Shown: piece by piece, positions 23,811 to 36,502 of the stretch
Layout of the letters: every line of letters starts with the position of its first letter
Numbering within the stretch: the first letter of the stretch is position 1
Source of the DNA: Rhodiola kirilowii
Lineage: Eukaryota > Streptophyta > Magnoliopsida > Saxifragales > Crassulaceae
Length of the DNA: 64,000 bases
Reading direction: 5' to 3'
NCBI GenBank assembly: GCA_033675215.1
Contig: CM066201.1
Span: 15,376,001 to 15,440,000, forward strand
The notes under the pieces: model-generated
Database searches by the model: none
Told to the model about the DNA's origin: nothing
What the model saw: only the letters and a program-made list of their open reading frames with translations
Translations under genes and position numbers: made by a program

Positions 23811-24962
23811 AATCACCCCACACTTTTAGTTGTTTGTCCCGAACAATGCTATTCGAGAGCGGAACACAAAATCCAAGTAAAAACTTTAATTATGAAGGTG
23901 AGAATTTGGGATTAGATTTATCCTATTCATGCAATACTTACTTGTTTCCAATCTAAACCGTGTAAATACTTAGAAGAAACTTAATACTTGTACCTTGTGC
24001 TGAGATGCAAATTAATTCGGATGAATCGGGAGATAGCCCTTTTCAGGCTCCTGGACTGCATTCTCGGGATCGACTCGCACTATGATTTTCTTGTAGCTTT
24101 CTCTAGCACATGATTTGGTTCGGGTTTCAGCGATCTGAGCTCTTTGATTTCCTTTTGATGAGGGACAGCTTTTGAAGTGATTTGGTCTTTGACCTTTGAT
24201 TTTGAATTGGAGTTTCTTCACTTGTGTTTCGGTTAAAACTTTCACAATTTTAGGACTTCGGCCTTGATTTGCTTCTTCGAGCATTGCTCCCTTTGTGATT
24301 TGCTTGTCCAGTTTCTCAACCTTTTGGGAGGTCCAATCATCGCCCGAGAGCATATGGAAATACCTCCCCGCTCTTTCTCATCCTTGCCGTTTCGCACGGG
24401 TCAAGATGAGGGTTGCTCATCTATTTTCTCGGCTACTAGGACTGGAGATAGGACGGTTTGATTCCCGTCCCACCTCTTGCATAAACGCTACACGGCGGAG
24501 ATGACTCTAATCTTTACTGAAACCCGAAGTGCAGCCTCTACTGACTTCGTAAACCATATAGCGAAATTCAATCCTTCGGATGCTTGCCAAGCCCCTCTAG
24601 GGCATTTTATATCAACTCCACATCCCCTGTATATCTCAGCACAAAGGGACAAATGAGAAGTTACATCCTAAGTCTTTAAACAGTTGAGATTTCACAAGGT
24701 TAATGCTTGAATTTAGATCTATCTTCTTCACATTCTCAAGTTCATATTTTCAAAAAGATAATATTAAGGGAAACGGAAAAAGATATAAACATGTTGAACT
24801 ACTATATGCAAAGGCATTTCTCACCCCACACTTTTGAACGAAGGCGTGCCTCGCAGCACGACTAGTTCAAAAGCCGATTTCAAGCAAATATTTACAAAAA
24901 AATATGAGAATAGTTCAAAAAGCTAAATGACATAAAATAAAATGACTGAAAATAAGATAAGT

Positions 24963-24980
24963 GTCGGGTTACCTCCCGAC
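24963..24980 (-). other. Conserved hairpin after gag, element T
   Basis: On the minus strand GTCGGG-AGGTAA-CCCGAC forms a six-pair stem with an AGGTAA loop, shortly downstream of the gag end and preceded by ACGACGTTAAACAAA. Identical hairpins occur in Y and W, and a covarying one in X. Confidence 0.75.
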
Positions 24981-25019
24981 CAGTGCCTTTGTTTAACGTC
25001 GTTAGCTCGACGGTACCTC

Positions 25020-26271
25020 CCTTAGGAGGGGTCTGGGTCCCATGGGCGGCTTAAGTCAAATCGTGCCGCAGCTCCTGTGTTGATTCTTGCCTTGGCCCTT
25101 CCTGATTTTTTGCCGGATGATGTACCCGGGTCATGACTCCTTTGTTTTGGTGGTTTCTACTTCCAATTTCTCTGAGAAGGCGAGGGACCTTTAACCTTAG
25201 TTGCTGGTCTTTTGCATCGGACTCTCTTGTGTTTAGGGCTGCCTTGTCTATTTGTGGCGAGTGAATACTCCATCAGGGAGTCGTTCTGTTCAGGCTCTTC
25301 TTCCATCCTTCTTTCATACTCTCCATTGACCACATAGTTTTCCGCAATTTGCATATTGATCAAAGGGAAAAGTTGGGAAGCTTCCATTAGCAGGGCTAGT
25401 TCAATATTGGCCAGTTTGTCCGTGAGAACTTGGTCTTGGTCGATTTCTTCAGTTGCTTCGGTAGTGAGAGTAGGGTATGTCTCGAGCAGCTCGCCAGTGG
25501 TGTTCTGGACTTCCTCCTCTGCTGGCACGGTCTCGAGATCCCATGAAGGCTTTTCTTCATCCCAAACTATCTCGGAGTCTGACTCTAAGTCTTCTGATGG
25601 CTCGGGGGTGATTTCCCATGTGGGCTCCTCTTTGGTGCTTCCTGTTTCCGATTCGTCCATTATGGCCTCTGTGATGTCTTCCTCATTCTTCTCTGGACTA
25701 GCCTCTACTGTCTGCATTCCTCTATTAGCTCGGGGCATTGGCCTTCGTTTTGTGGCTTCGGCCAAGTCATCTATAACATCCCACATTTGAGTCATGGTTA
25801 AGTGCATGGCTGATCCTCCTATTGCGTCATTAATCCTTGATTGATCAACTGGCCTCATCCCACAAAGGAATTTTTGAAGAAGAACTACATTCGTGAATCC
25901 ATGGTGCGGGCAGCGTGAAACGATGGTGTCAAAGTACGTGTAGTACTCATCCAAAGTCTCATCCCGGGATTGTTGAAGGCAGATGATCCTCTCTTGGGTG
26001 TCATGTCGTAAGGATAGGGGGAGAATTCTTTCAGAAATTGGGCACGAAGGTCCTCATAATATCCTGCACAACTAGCATTCGATGCGTAATACTAGACTGT
26101 CGCAAAGTCAGTTAAAGAGTTTTTAAAGCATTTCATTTTAAACTCTTCTAACGATTCATTTTCAGGTTTAATGTAGCGGCATATATGGTGAAAGTGTTGG
26201 CAGTGTATTACAGGGTCCTCTCCAACTGTACCTTTAAACTGGGGGAGATGCTGAGTCATCCATCCATACAT
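25020..26271 (-). pseudogene. Gag-like coding region of element T
   Basis: Read from the ATG at 26271 (MYGWMTQHLPQFKG). It shows a retrotransposon gag pattern: EDPVIHCQHFHHICRYIKPE, FKNSLTDFA, then a YYTYFDTIVSRCPHHGF-type segment and LLQKFLCGMRP. A long acidic Glu/Thr-rich region and a basic KGPSPSQRNWK tail follow. It is clearly homologous to the gag of element Y. CPHHGF recalls Athila gags. There is no zinc knuckle, protease or polymerase. It is broken, with about two or three breaks. Confidence 0.8.
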
Positions 26272-26335
26272 GGTGAAAAGTGTAAGAAAAATAGAACAAA
26301 AAGAAAAGAACTTATCCGTTTTTAATTCCAATTCT

Positions 26336-26352
26336 CCCCGGCAACGGCGCCA
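26336..26352 (-). other. Primer-binding site (tRNA-Asp type) of T
   Basis: The minus strand reads TGGCGCCGTTGCCGGGG three bases inside the right LTR. From memory this is complementary to the 3' end of plant tRNA-Asp, the usual primer of Athila/Tat-type elements. Confidence 0.85.
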
Positions 26353-26355
26353 ATT

Positions 26356-28961
26356 TGACAGATGCCTTGTCGTGAGGCAAATGTACAAAATAAATTTATA
26401 AGTCCACTACTTGTGCGACTTCACTATTTGGGTAGTAAAGTGGTAAGTAGGGGTTGAACCCAAGGGAAAGTATGGTGGATAGCAGTTCTTTTGATTTTGT
26501 ACTGAAATGAAAGTTTGATTGGGGTTGGTTGAGGTTTTAGTACTGAAAGGAAATGACTGAAAGTAAGGAAAGTAAATACGAGACTGAAAGTAAATTGCTG
26601 GAAAGTAAGTTCTTGAAGGACAAGACTTGCGGAAAGTAATTGCTTGAAGGACAAGACTTGCGGAAAGTAAATGCTTGAAGGACAACCTTGCGGAAAGTAA
26701 ATGCTTGAAGGACAAGACTTGCGGAAAATAAATGCTTGAAGGACAAGACTTGCTGAAAATAAGCAGTTGATATGAGTACTGAAAGTAAGCAGTTGATATT
26801 GGTACCGAAAGTAAAGTGACGGGTTGGTTTTTATCAAAGGAAAGGTATTCGGTTTTCAGGGGCCTTGTGTCATAGAACAGTTTATCATGGACCGCTAATG
26901 ATCAATCTATGTATTTGAAAGTGTGCGAGGCCATTTCAAGCACTCGACTTGCGACACCGTCTAGCCCATTTCAAGGCATCGATCACTTGTTCTAGCTAGA
27001 CTAATACCCCATTTCAAGGTATATTAGTCTATGTGCATTCACTTGATCAATCATTTCCGACCAACCAAGTGGTTTGAAAGAAGAGTAAACTACTCGGCTA
27101 AGCTTTGCCATTTCAAGCATCCACTTAGCCTTGTTGTCTACTCAAGATTGAACCACTCGGCTAAGCTTTTCCATTTCAAGCATCCATTTAGCCTTGTTGC
27201 TCAACCAAATAATGGCACATAAAACAAGCTCAAATACAATAGAAGCGCTAAGGAAAGGGTCTAAAACGTTTTCATTGACACAAGTACACCCCTTCAACTG
27301 AATGAAGGGTTTAGCTACGGTTATCCATGGAAGAGGATACCATAGCTAGTGTACTAAAACAAGGGTTTTCGAAAGACAAGAAAGTAAAGACTTGAGCACT
27401 CGAGAACCAACAAGAGTGCTCGAAAATAAGTAAATGAAAGACAAGAAAAGAAAGAGAGGCTCTTGGCTTTGGAAAGAAGAGCTCTCGGTTTTGGAACAAA
27501 GTAATGGAATAAAACAAGAACAAAAGTAGAACCTTGAACTTTGGTATTGAAATGGAAAGTGAATACAAGTGTTTTGTGGCTAGATTTCTAGAGAGATTTG
27601 AGAAGTAACTAAGCTCTACAAGCTTGAGGACATGGGACATTGAACTAAGTAGGGGATGCCTTGTATTTATAGGCCAAAGGATGAGGCGGTGGAGGTTATC
27701 TTCTCCATGAATTATGGTGGGCGGTGGAGACAAGTCCTCCTCCAAAAGTGGTGGGCGGTGGAGACAAGGCATTAATGGCGGCCACTATTCCTCCCTTTCT
27801 GATGATGATAACACTATTTCGGCACTATTCCACCACTATTTGACACTATTTCGTCCTTTGTAATGATGACAACACTATTCCGGCACTATTTGACCCTATT
27901 CCGCCGCCACTTGTGGTTTGAGATATTATGTGAATAGTAAAGGTCTTGCCGGAATTTGCTCCGGGAGGACCCAACTCCGGTTGGACTTGGTCGGAAGATG
28001 ATATGACCGGAGCATGGTGGTGGTGATATGGTCTTGATCGGAGGTTCAGTGGTGGTTGATCGGAGCTTCGCCGGAATTTGGCCCGGAGGTGCTTTGCTTT
28101 TGAATAGTTGATTTTGAATGTTGAAGCAATCCTAAGCCTGTTGGTCGAGACCGTTTTGTCGGAATCTGGTCGGAACATGGTCGTGGCCTGATTTGAAGAT
28201 CAGCGTGCGCGCAGGCCTCGGATGGACTCGGACGCGGGCCTGGTTCTCTCGGCCGGGGGTCTCGGGCGCTGGTCTCGGGCGCGCCGGGTTTTGTCTCGGG
28301 CGGGGACTAGTGTTGTCTCGGTCGCGCGCCCGGTACTTCTCCAGTACTGGTCCTCGGTCGCACCCCGAGTCTCTCGGTACTGTTTGTCGGGCGCGACCTG
28401 GGCGAGACTTCGTTTTCTTGGCCATGGATGATTTTACTCGGGCATTTTGTCTAGGATTTGAGATTTACCGAGTCATTTGATATTTTAAATACTTTGGTTG
28501 AGCCAGATTTTTCAGATTCCATGGTTTGGTCGAGCGACTTGGTTTTGGTTCTAGATGGCATGGGCATGGCCCGGGCGTGGCCTGGCGTTCTCTCGGCACT
28601 CTCGGCAGTCTCTCGGGCGTGCTCGGTACTCCTCGGTACTCGGCCCGGTACTCCTCGGTACTCTCGGCCAGGGACCTGGGGTCCTCGGTATAGGCTCCCG
28701 GGCGCGTTCGGCATTTCTAGGACGTGGCCCGACATTTCTCGGTCTTGTGCTGATTTTCTCGGTCCTTGGGTGCGATTTCTCGGCCATAACTGTTTGTCTA
28801 TCCTTTTTGGCCTTAAGAACCCCATTTTAGCTTGTTTTCTCTCTGAACCTCAAAATACCCTGTAGATAAATAATGGAACTAACAAGCAAAAGTTAAATAG
28901 ACAAAGTGTCTAATTTGGTGGGTTTAACTGACTTAATGAATCATATAAATATGGTCCATCA
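26356..28961 (-). repeat. Right (5') LTR of element T
   Basis: The near-identical partner of the left LTR, with the same CTCGGG clusters (28190-28790), minisatellite (26608-26765) and CATTTC-core motifs (26930-27180). Its outer end GGTCCATCA at 28961 is followed by the target duplication agcac. Confidence 0.9.
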
Positions 28962-30227
28962 AGCACCCCAAACAAAAAAATTAAATCCTTCACAAATACG
29001 TCGATCTCCTCGTTATTTGTCGAAAACTACTGGTCGATCACCTGCTCCTGAGCCTCTAGCATTCTCCAACCCTCTCTTAACTGTACCCACACTATCCAAT
29101 ACTTTAAGCGCGCTGTATGTAATTTTCAACCAAATTTTGCTGCCCGCGCGAAGAAACTTACTTACACATGTGCCTGCAAATGATCCACCTGCCCCTGAAT
29201 TTGAAGCAGACAATTCAATGGACACTGACCACTCCACAGATCATGATGAGGAAGAGAGCTTGGAGAAACTTCCAAGCATTAGATGCAGGAATTTCCAAAA
29301 TGCACAGTCAAGTCAATGCATTTTGTGAAATGTATTGTCTTTCCATAGTTTTTTTAGGTATTCGCTTATTGTTTATCATGTACTAATTAATATTAAATTT
29401 CATGTACACAGCTGATGAGGGCGGAGAGAAGAGGAACGTAAGGGATGTGGTAAATGGATCCAATGTCGCTTACTACAAGCACGCGCGCAATATGGGGCTA
29501 CTAATCAAGGTTGAATTTTTATCTGATGATACTGGGCAAGCGGATCGACAAGTCTATAGTTTGTTAGTGCACGAGATTCGAAGTGTGGTAAAGGACAAGG
29601 TGCCAATGCTAGCCCCATCATTCAAAAAGCTCTAGGAGAAGGATAGGCGGATTGTTTACGAACACTTATATGTAAGTACTGCATGGTGACACTTTTCAGT
29701 TCAATTTTGCTACTCCATATACTGATTCATTCCATTAGCTTCTAATTTTGCTTTTTTATTTGTAGCCAAACTTCGTCATTGATCCAATAGATGATCAGCT
29801 ATGGAATTTGATCTTCAGACGGGTGACTGATAGGTACCGAGATTGGAAGTGAGATTGCAAAATATTCTACAAAGAACATGGGCCTACTGTGATTCCCAAG
29901 GAGTTTAAGGATCGCCAAGATCAATGGGAATGGCTAAAAAGCCACTTTGACGAGGCCAAAAATCATGTTACTCAATTGATATTATTACCGAACAACATTT
30001 TCATTGACTAAATTTAATGTATTAATTCTTTAACTTCTTTGTTCTTTTTTTTTCAAACTTCTCTTTACGTTGGCTAAATTTTGCTTCAACAGGCAAGGGG
30101 TGATGCAATGTTGAGGGTGCGAACTGAATCTGAAAGACTCAACCACCGCTCTAGAAAGGTTCCCTTATACATGAGGGCTGCAGAACTCAAGTTCCAGGGA
30201 GAAAAAGCTCACCTTGTTGCTACTTAC

Positions 30228-31756
30228 TGACGGAGCCCACCGCACTGTCGTTAAGGTGCGATGTTCTCTGTGCAAAAACAAATTTATATCTCCGATACTT
30301 GCGACTTAACTATTTTGGGTAGTTAGTGGTAAGTACGGGTCGAACCCAAGGGAGTCAGGTGAATAGTTGTTCTTTCGAAAAGGGGGGGTTAAATAAAGCA
30401 GTTGGGGGGTTGTTTTTGGTTTTTAGTACTGAAAAGTAAAATAACAGTTGATATTACAATTAAAGGAAAGATTCGGTTTCTGGGGCCTTGTATCATATTT
30501 TCGTTTATCATTGACCTCTAATGATCATACTAAGTGTTCAAAAGTGTATCAAGGCCATTTCAAGCACTTGATTTGCCACACTGTCTAGCCCATTTCAAGG
30601 TCATAGAGCACTTGTTCTATTTAGACTAGCACCCCATTTCAAGGTATACTAGCCTATGTGCATCCATTTGATCAATCATTTCCGATCAATCCAAATGGTG
30701 TTTTAAAGAGGTCGAACTCCTCAGATAAGCTTTGCCATTTCAAGCATCCACTTACCCGAGTATGTTCATGAACCCCACAGAAGAGTTTTGCCATTTCAAG
30801 CATCCACTCAACCTTGGAAGTTCTAACCTAATATGTGGCACATAGAACAAGTTTTGAACACAGAGAGGCACTAGGTGAAGGGTCTAAAACATTTTATGAC
30901 ACAAGTACACCCCTTCAACTGAATGAAGGGTTTAGCTACTAATATTCATGGAACAGGACATCATAGCTAAGTGCGTTGAAAAGTAAAGGTTTTTGAAAGA
31001 CAGTAAAGTAAAGGTTTTGGAAAGTAAAGACAGGAAAGTAAAGTACTTTGAAAGACAGTAAAGTAAAGTTTTCAAAAGTAAAGACAAGAAAGTAAAGTAC
31101 TTTGAAAGACAGTAAAGTAAAGAAGAGAGTACTTACAAAAACCGTTGAGAGTGCTAAAGTTCATGCTTCGATTCCAAAGTAAAGCGATTACATGATTGTG
31201 CTCTTAATCTAGAGAGATAAGTGACTTGTGCTTCTTGCACACAAAATGGGATGATTTACAAAGGCAATGGAGGGCTCTATTTATAGGCTAAGGGAAGCCA
31301 TGAGGAGCCAACACTTGGCAAGGTGGGAGAGGAGGAGAAGAAAGCCATCGGAGTGACTCATCCTTCCCAAAAGCCGCCGGCCACATGTCCATGGAGGAGA
31401 GGATTGTGAGCTTAGCCGCCGGCCATCGGTGGCAAGGGAGTGGGTGAGTGTGTTTTGTGATCTTTTTCCCAAAAGCCATCGGCTCCTTTCAGCTCCGGAC
31501 TGACTCTGGTTGCCCTTCGGTTGGATTTGTTTTGAGTGATTCCACGTCAGGTTCTTGAAAGTCAGAATTTGGTTGTGACCTGGAATGACTCGTAATTCAT
31601 TTTCAGCTTTAAAACTCCTCCTTAGCCTGTATTCTCTCTAGACTTCAAAATACCCTGTAGATAAATATCGAAACTAACAAGCAAAAGTTAAATAGACAAA
31701 GAGTCTAATTTGGTGGGTTTAACTGTGTTTATGATTCGTACAATTATGGTCCATCA
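30228..31756 (-). mobile_element. Solo LTR S in the second CACTA gene
   Basis: One LTR with ends TGACGG and CCATCA and perfect 5-bp target duplications cttac (30223-30227 and 31757-31761). It has no interior. It shares the group's tips, the GGGTCGAACCC box (30335-30345), six CATTTC-core motifs (about 30555-30800) and a TATA region near 31277. A tandem AAAGTAAAG-rich stretch lies at 30980-31125. A single LTR with intact target duplications points to recombination between two LTRs. Confidence 0.92.
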
Positions 31757-31761
31757 CTTAC

Positions 31762-32922
31762 GCCAAGGTTTATAGTCACGATCCTGCCGGTGCCGCCCTT
31801 GCAGTTAGGTTTATTTTTATTGTCCACTACATGTCCATGTTGCTGAATAATTTCATCTTCTCATATGCCGTATGTTGAAGTTGCTGACTAATGTTTTCTT
31901 GCTCTAATAGTAATGTTTAGCAAATATTATTGATTTGCTAATCATTACTATTATATTGATTTCATTTATCTGCCATATACAATGATTTCGACAATTCATT
32001 GGATAGTGTTCAAATCTGTATTTTACTGGCAAATGTTATCTGCCATGTTTATATTATTCATGTTTGTTGCTCTTGGGTAAATAATGTTGATGTTTTATTA
32101 GTTCCTTTTCTACCCATCTTTCTTGTAACTGGCAAACTTTGTTATTTGGGTTCAGTTTAGTGTTGCTATTATTTAAAATGCTTGTGTTGCTCTTGCTGAA
32201 ATATTCAGTTTAAAGATTACCAATCATATTCAATTGATGTTGCAATTAGTTTATTGACTGAGTTGCAAGCTTTGTTCTCTGCCATGTATTTGCAGTATAC
32301 TTTTTTGATGTATTTACACTTAGCAATGTATATGTAGGCACAAATGGAAGAGAGGGTTTGTCAAGCTCTACGAGATCTCAATGGTAGTGATGAATCGGAC
32401 GAAGGAAGTGTCATCGATGAACAACAACCCCTTCCAATTGATACTCAGATTCAGATTATAAGTGAAGTGCTTGGGCAAAAGCGTGGGACTAATGTGTCAG
32501 CAGCTGGTAGAGCATACAAGAGGCCACCCCTCCCAAGAGGGGGTCCGAGAAACTCTGAGTTGAAAGACCAACTACAGCAGCAAAAGGATGTAATGTTAGA
32601 AATGAAGAAGGCTTTCGAATAAAGGATACGCACTCTGGAGGAGTTGGTGGTTCGCGGAGGTTCAGCAAATCTAGCCCACCAGAATGCTTCCAAAAGTGCC
32701 ACAAGTTATGGCCCTGTGCCTTGATTATTATTGTCTATCTATGTATCAAACTTGTTTTTTTGGCCGGGTACACACATATGAACTATAGTTTGTGTTTACC
32801 TTATGTTTGGCGTTGGTCGGATTAAGTTTTTTGGTGGCCAAATTGTGTTAGGCTGTCCGGATTGTGTTTCATATTAGCAAAAACAATTTCAGGTTTAAAA
32901 TTGTATGCACAATGTGAAATAC
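31762..32922 (+). other. CACTA intron, last exon and 3' region
   Basis: After S the second gene's exon continues briefly. An AT-rich intron follows to about 32338 (ending TATATGTAG), then the last coiled-coil exon to about 32623 and about 300 bp of 3' sequence up to the Copia Z insertion. No other gene is seen. Confidence 0.5.
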
Positions 32923-33782
32923 TGTTGTCTGTTCAAGCTAGTCTTCTAGGCGGTGTTCAGACAGTGGTTGAACACCTTAGCAAGCGGTACCGCAGATAAA
33001 ACAGAATAGAAGCACACAAAATGAAACCCAGTTCGGCTTCGCCTACTCTGGGGGGCTTCCCAGACCCTAAAGGGAAATAGATCTTTATTGAATAGTATAG
33101 AGCTATTCATGGACTTACTCTTACAATCTTCCGAGTTAAGATGCCTAGCCTCTATCACTACTCCCGTCAGATTTATCGTGCTCGATCTTCTCCCGAAGCT
33201 CGGTGATTTTCTCCCAAAAGCTAGTTGGTACGTCTGATGTGTGCAGCAGTAAGATCAATTCTAGACAACCTGAATAGCACACTGAACAGGCTTTGTCTGC
33301 GCCGATGTTTTTCCAGTGGGGAAAGAACACTCGGCCTTCGCTCTCTTCTTCTCCGATCACAATACGCACTCGTGTGTATTTTCTCTTCGAAAGCGATGCA
33401 GATTGTGGACGCCCTAGTGGTCTATTTATATGCATGGGTGATCTCCAAATCTACTCCAGATATCCTCATCAAATATTTAGGAAATATTCCTAAAAATTCG
33501 ATGTATATCTTTAACCAATCTTTAGGAAGATTCTTTGATAACTTCCACGCGAAGTCAGCCAACCGACTTATCAATCTGATGAAAAGGTATCATGAATATT
33601 TTCTGAATCTTCGTTAGCCAACTTCGACCGAGAAGATCTTCGATCTTCTAGAACCTTCCGGAATGCATTCTTGCGTCTGCTCCACGCTGTACTTTAGTTC
33701 CAGAATGCGTTCGAACTCTCCTTGAACACCTGCTCGAACTGTCTAAAGACGTTTTGCCAAATACATGCCACTCAAGGGAACA
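32923..33782 (-). repeat. 3' LTR of Copia Z
   Basis: An 860-bp LTR with ends TGTTGTCTG and AGGGAACA in plus orientation, next to the purine tract at 33785-33796. The left flank aatac (32918-32922) is the presumed target duplication; its partner is outside the window. Confidence 0.85.
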
Positions 33783-34019
33783 TCAATCTCCCCCTTAGCA
33801 TTTTGGCAAAACCAAATCTACTAGATCTATCTATCTATATAGACTTTAGACAAACATGAGGGAACAAAAATTGGTCACCTCAAAATACTCCCCCTTTTTG
33901 CCACAAACTGGCAAGGGGTCCAATCTAGTTTGAGCAGAAGACTCACTGTGCCAGAACAAGCACAAAACAGAACGAATGTTTAAAAAGAAAACATAGTTCA
34001 AGGAGACGGAAGACATGGA

Positions 34020-36502
34020 CCTTTATGTAGATGACTCATCATCCGAATCACCATCAGTCTCCGCGTCATCAGTTTCACCTTCGCTCGGGTAGCTTAGGGC
34101 ACGAGCCAGCTTGTTGATGCGCCTGCGTTGTTCCTTGTCAGCTTCAATAATGGTATTAAGATCCTAGAGCAGCTTATTCCTCTCATCACGTCCCATCTTA
34201 TCTCCCCCTCTTCTCGATGACTATGGAATGTCCTTCCTTTTCTGACCCGGCTCTTTGAGATCATTCACATAACGGCCTTTGAACAACTTATGGTCCACCA
34301 TGAATTTTTGCGGGGCCTTGGTGAGACGGTCATTTGGAGTCTTTAGTTCTGGAGCTTGGTAGATGATCAATTCATATATCAGGGACGGGAAGCAAATCTG
34401 GTGGAGAGATCGGCTTGAGGTTGCATGTTCAGCAATCTTTTGAACATAATTCTGCCCAAATTGAACACCATCTTGTTCCTAATCTAATAAATCGGTTGAG
34501 CCACTGCTCTGCTGATTGTAGAGCGGTGAGAGGAGGGCTTCCAGTTCAACACTGTAATGAAAAATAGCATGGAGTAGAAGGTCGTCAGGTCTTCCATAAA
34601 GAGAGCAGTCTCTGGCCACCAACGGACAGAGCCTCCAGTAATGGTGTCAGCAATCTTGTCATAGTCTGGCTCCTCCTTATCTACTGCTGGACCATCCATT
34701 GAGAAGTTAATGTTGATCAGATCAGGGTCAATTTCAATTCTCCTTCCCGCACGTAGACCACGCCAAAGTCTTTGTCTTCGACCACACCAAACTGCGGAGG
34801 GAGGTTAGCAATCGTCTCTCTAACAATCTGTTCATTTAACGGTTTGCTCCTGCTCAGTGTCCAGAACAAGTTAGTTTGCTTCAGCACATCTACGACTTCC
34901 TTCCCTTTGTATCGCGACTCATCCATAAGTCTTTCTGGAATTATTTTTCTTTTCTGGACAGCCTTCCACTTCATAGCTGCATCTTTGTTTACAAACCAGA
35001 TGCCGTTCTTTATGTAGCCAGATAAGAGAACTTCTGCAACAGGCGAAGGGATTTCACGCTTTCTCTTTTTTGAAGAATTAGCTCCCCCTGCAACCTTACT
35101 CCACTCTGCATCTCGAACTGAGTCCTTGTCAGGTCTTTCAAAAGTAACCTTCTTCTTCCCTTTGTCCTTCTTGGCCTTCTTGAGATCAGCAAGAGGGACG
35201 AAGTCTTGATCATCATCTGACAGGGTTACTGCCTATGGGACTGACTGAGCAGCATTCTCCATCTCTACATCAGGAGAGGCTGGGAGCTCCACTTCTACAC
35301 GTGCATCCTCCATAAGATCATCATCAGAACTCCCTTCTGACACATCGACTGGAGCTTCAACTGTGTCCTTCTCTGCAGCTGCCTCTGGAATAGAGGACTT
35401 TTGAGGCGCAACTGTCTCAACACCCTGCTGGCTACCAGATATAGTAGCTTCTGGCACCCTTGCCTTCTTTGCGGCTGGAGAATTATTGGTAGGTGCTGTA
35501 TCTTCAACCGTTACAGCCTGGGCATCTGAAGACTGAGCTGGTCTTGAAGCAACACGCATAAAAGCCTCCTCCTTTTGCAAATCTTTCACGACATCATCAA
35601 TGTCCTTGTAAATACCATCCAATTCATCATCTTTCTCTGTTGGATCAGACTCCTTGGCCACAGTACCACGAGGCTTTCCATGACATTCACCGACTGTACC
35701 TTCATGTTTTTCACCAGGACCATCCTCAGATCCTTCATTAATCGTCAATTTCCTCTTCCCCGAGGACTCAAGGAACTGTTCTATCTCCTCATCCGACATT
35801 GCAATGAGACGACCTCTAACAGTACTAATCTGAGAAAGATATTTCCTTGGAGAGACACATGCACGCCTACCAAGCTTTCTGAGAGCGCCGGATGGACGCA
35901 CATATCCAGAAGCATGGATCTTCTACCCCCATACTTCTGAGCCACCCGCAACCTTAGACACAGGCTTGCTGGGTTTCCATTCTTTCACAACTCTGGCAAC
36001 ATCGTTACTACCAACGGCCCTACTGGCTTCACCACCCTTATCAACCACACCAATCACACCCTGTTCCATCATCTTACTTCCAATAACAGGATCTTTCACA
36101 TGCACGGAAGTACCAAACAAAGCTTTAGAGATTTGGATTACCTCAGATTGGGGGATAGCCGGTGGAGGAACTTGACTTGTTGATGTCGAACTAGCATCGA
36201 TTTGATTAGAAGTATCCTCCCCGGTAAGCGAGGGCACCGTCTTCTGCTTTGTAGTAGGTTCTGGTCCTTTCTTCTCCACCACTCCGGTTTTAGGGTTTGA
36301 TGGAAGCGCTCCTCCATCTGTAACTTTGACTGCAGACGTTTGCATTTTCGACAGATAAAGGCGACACCTTTTTCTCCTTCGGCATCTTTGTCTTGGGAAT
36401 TTTAGGTTTTACCGCCAGTGCTCCGGTTGATTTCTTGTCTGCCTTCTTTATTTCTGGTGATGATCTAGCAACCGCCTTGGAATTTTTCCCGGTGTTCACC
36501 AT
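34020..36502 (-). pseudogene. Post-pol reading region of Copia Z
   Basis: About 2.5 kb lies on the same strand as pol, between RNase H and the 3' LTR. It begins MVNTGKNSKAVARSSPEIKK and has a long Ser/Glu/Lys-rich, probably disordered part (DEEIEQFLESSGKRKL, ASPDVEMENAAQ). A more compact segment follows (KWKAVQKRKIIPERLMDESR) that recalls the 'putative plant transposon protein' domain, and the end is acidic (SEGETDDAETDGDSDDE). Extra frames here are known in Sirevirus-type Copia elements, but I see no envelope features. It is broken, with several breaks. Confidence 0.55.

Larger units (their letters stand above)
21193..28961 (-). mobile_element. Element T: Athila/Tat-like gag-only LTR element
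   Basis: Two long LTRs (21193-23810 and 26356-28961) flank a 2.5-kb interior. Perfect 5-bp target duplications agcac lie at 21188-21192 and 28962-28966. A primer site fitting tRNA-Asp lies beside the right LTR and a purine tract (minus-strand AAAAGTGTGGGGTGAT) beside the left, so the element reads on the minus strand. The interior encodes only a gag-like protein plus a long 3' untranslated block. The LTRs differ by roughly 2-3% by eye, so T is older than Y or W. The coding part has a few breaks. It inserted in the second CACTA gene. Confidence 0.92.
20535..32623 (+). pseudogene. Second CACTA gene (Transposase_24/TNPA-like), interrupted
   Basis: The ATG at 20535 opens a Pro/Ser/Lys-rich N-terminal region with repeats such as QTPPRNSKK and QTPPRKAKK. 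The reading is cut by element T at 21192 and continues after 28961 (RRSPRYLSKTTGRSP). Further exons contain DVVNGSNVAYYKHARNMG, then VIDPIDDQLWNLIFRRV and ERLNHRSRKVPLYM. This fits the Transposase_24 (Ptta/En/Spm) pattern. Solo LTR S splits the next exon between VATY (about 30227) and AKVYSHDPAG (from 31762). The last exon near 32341-32623 is coiled-coil-like (SELKDQLQQQKDVMLEMKKAF). In En/Spm the second product binds subterminal repeats. In-frame stops and two insertions show it is dead. Confidence 0.7.
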
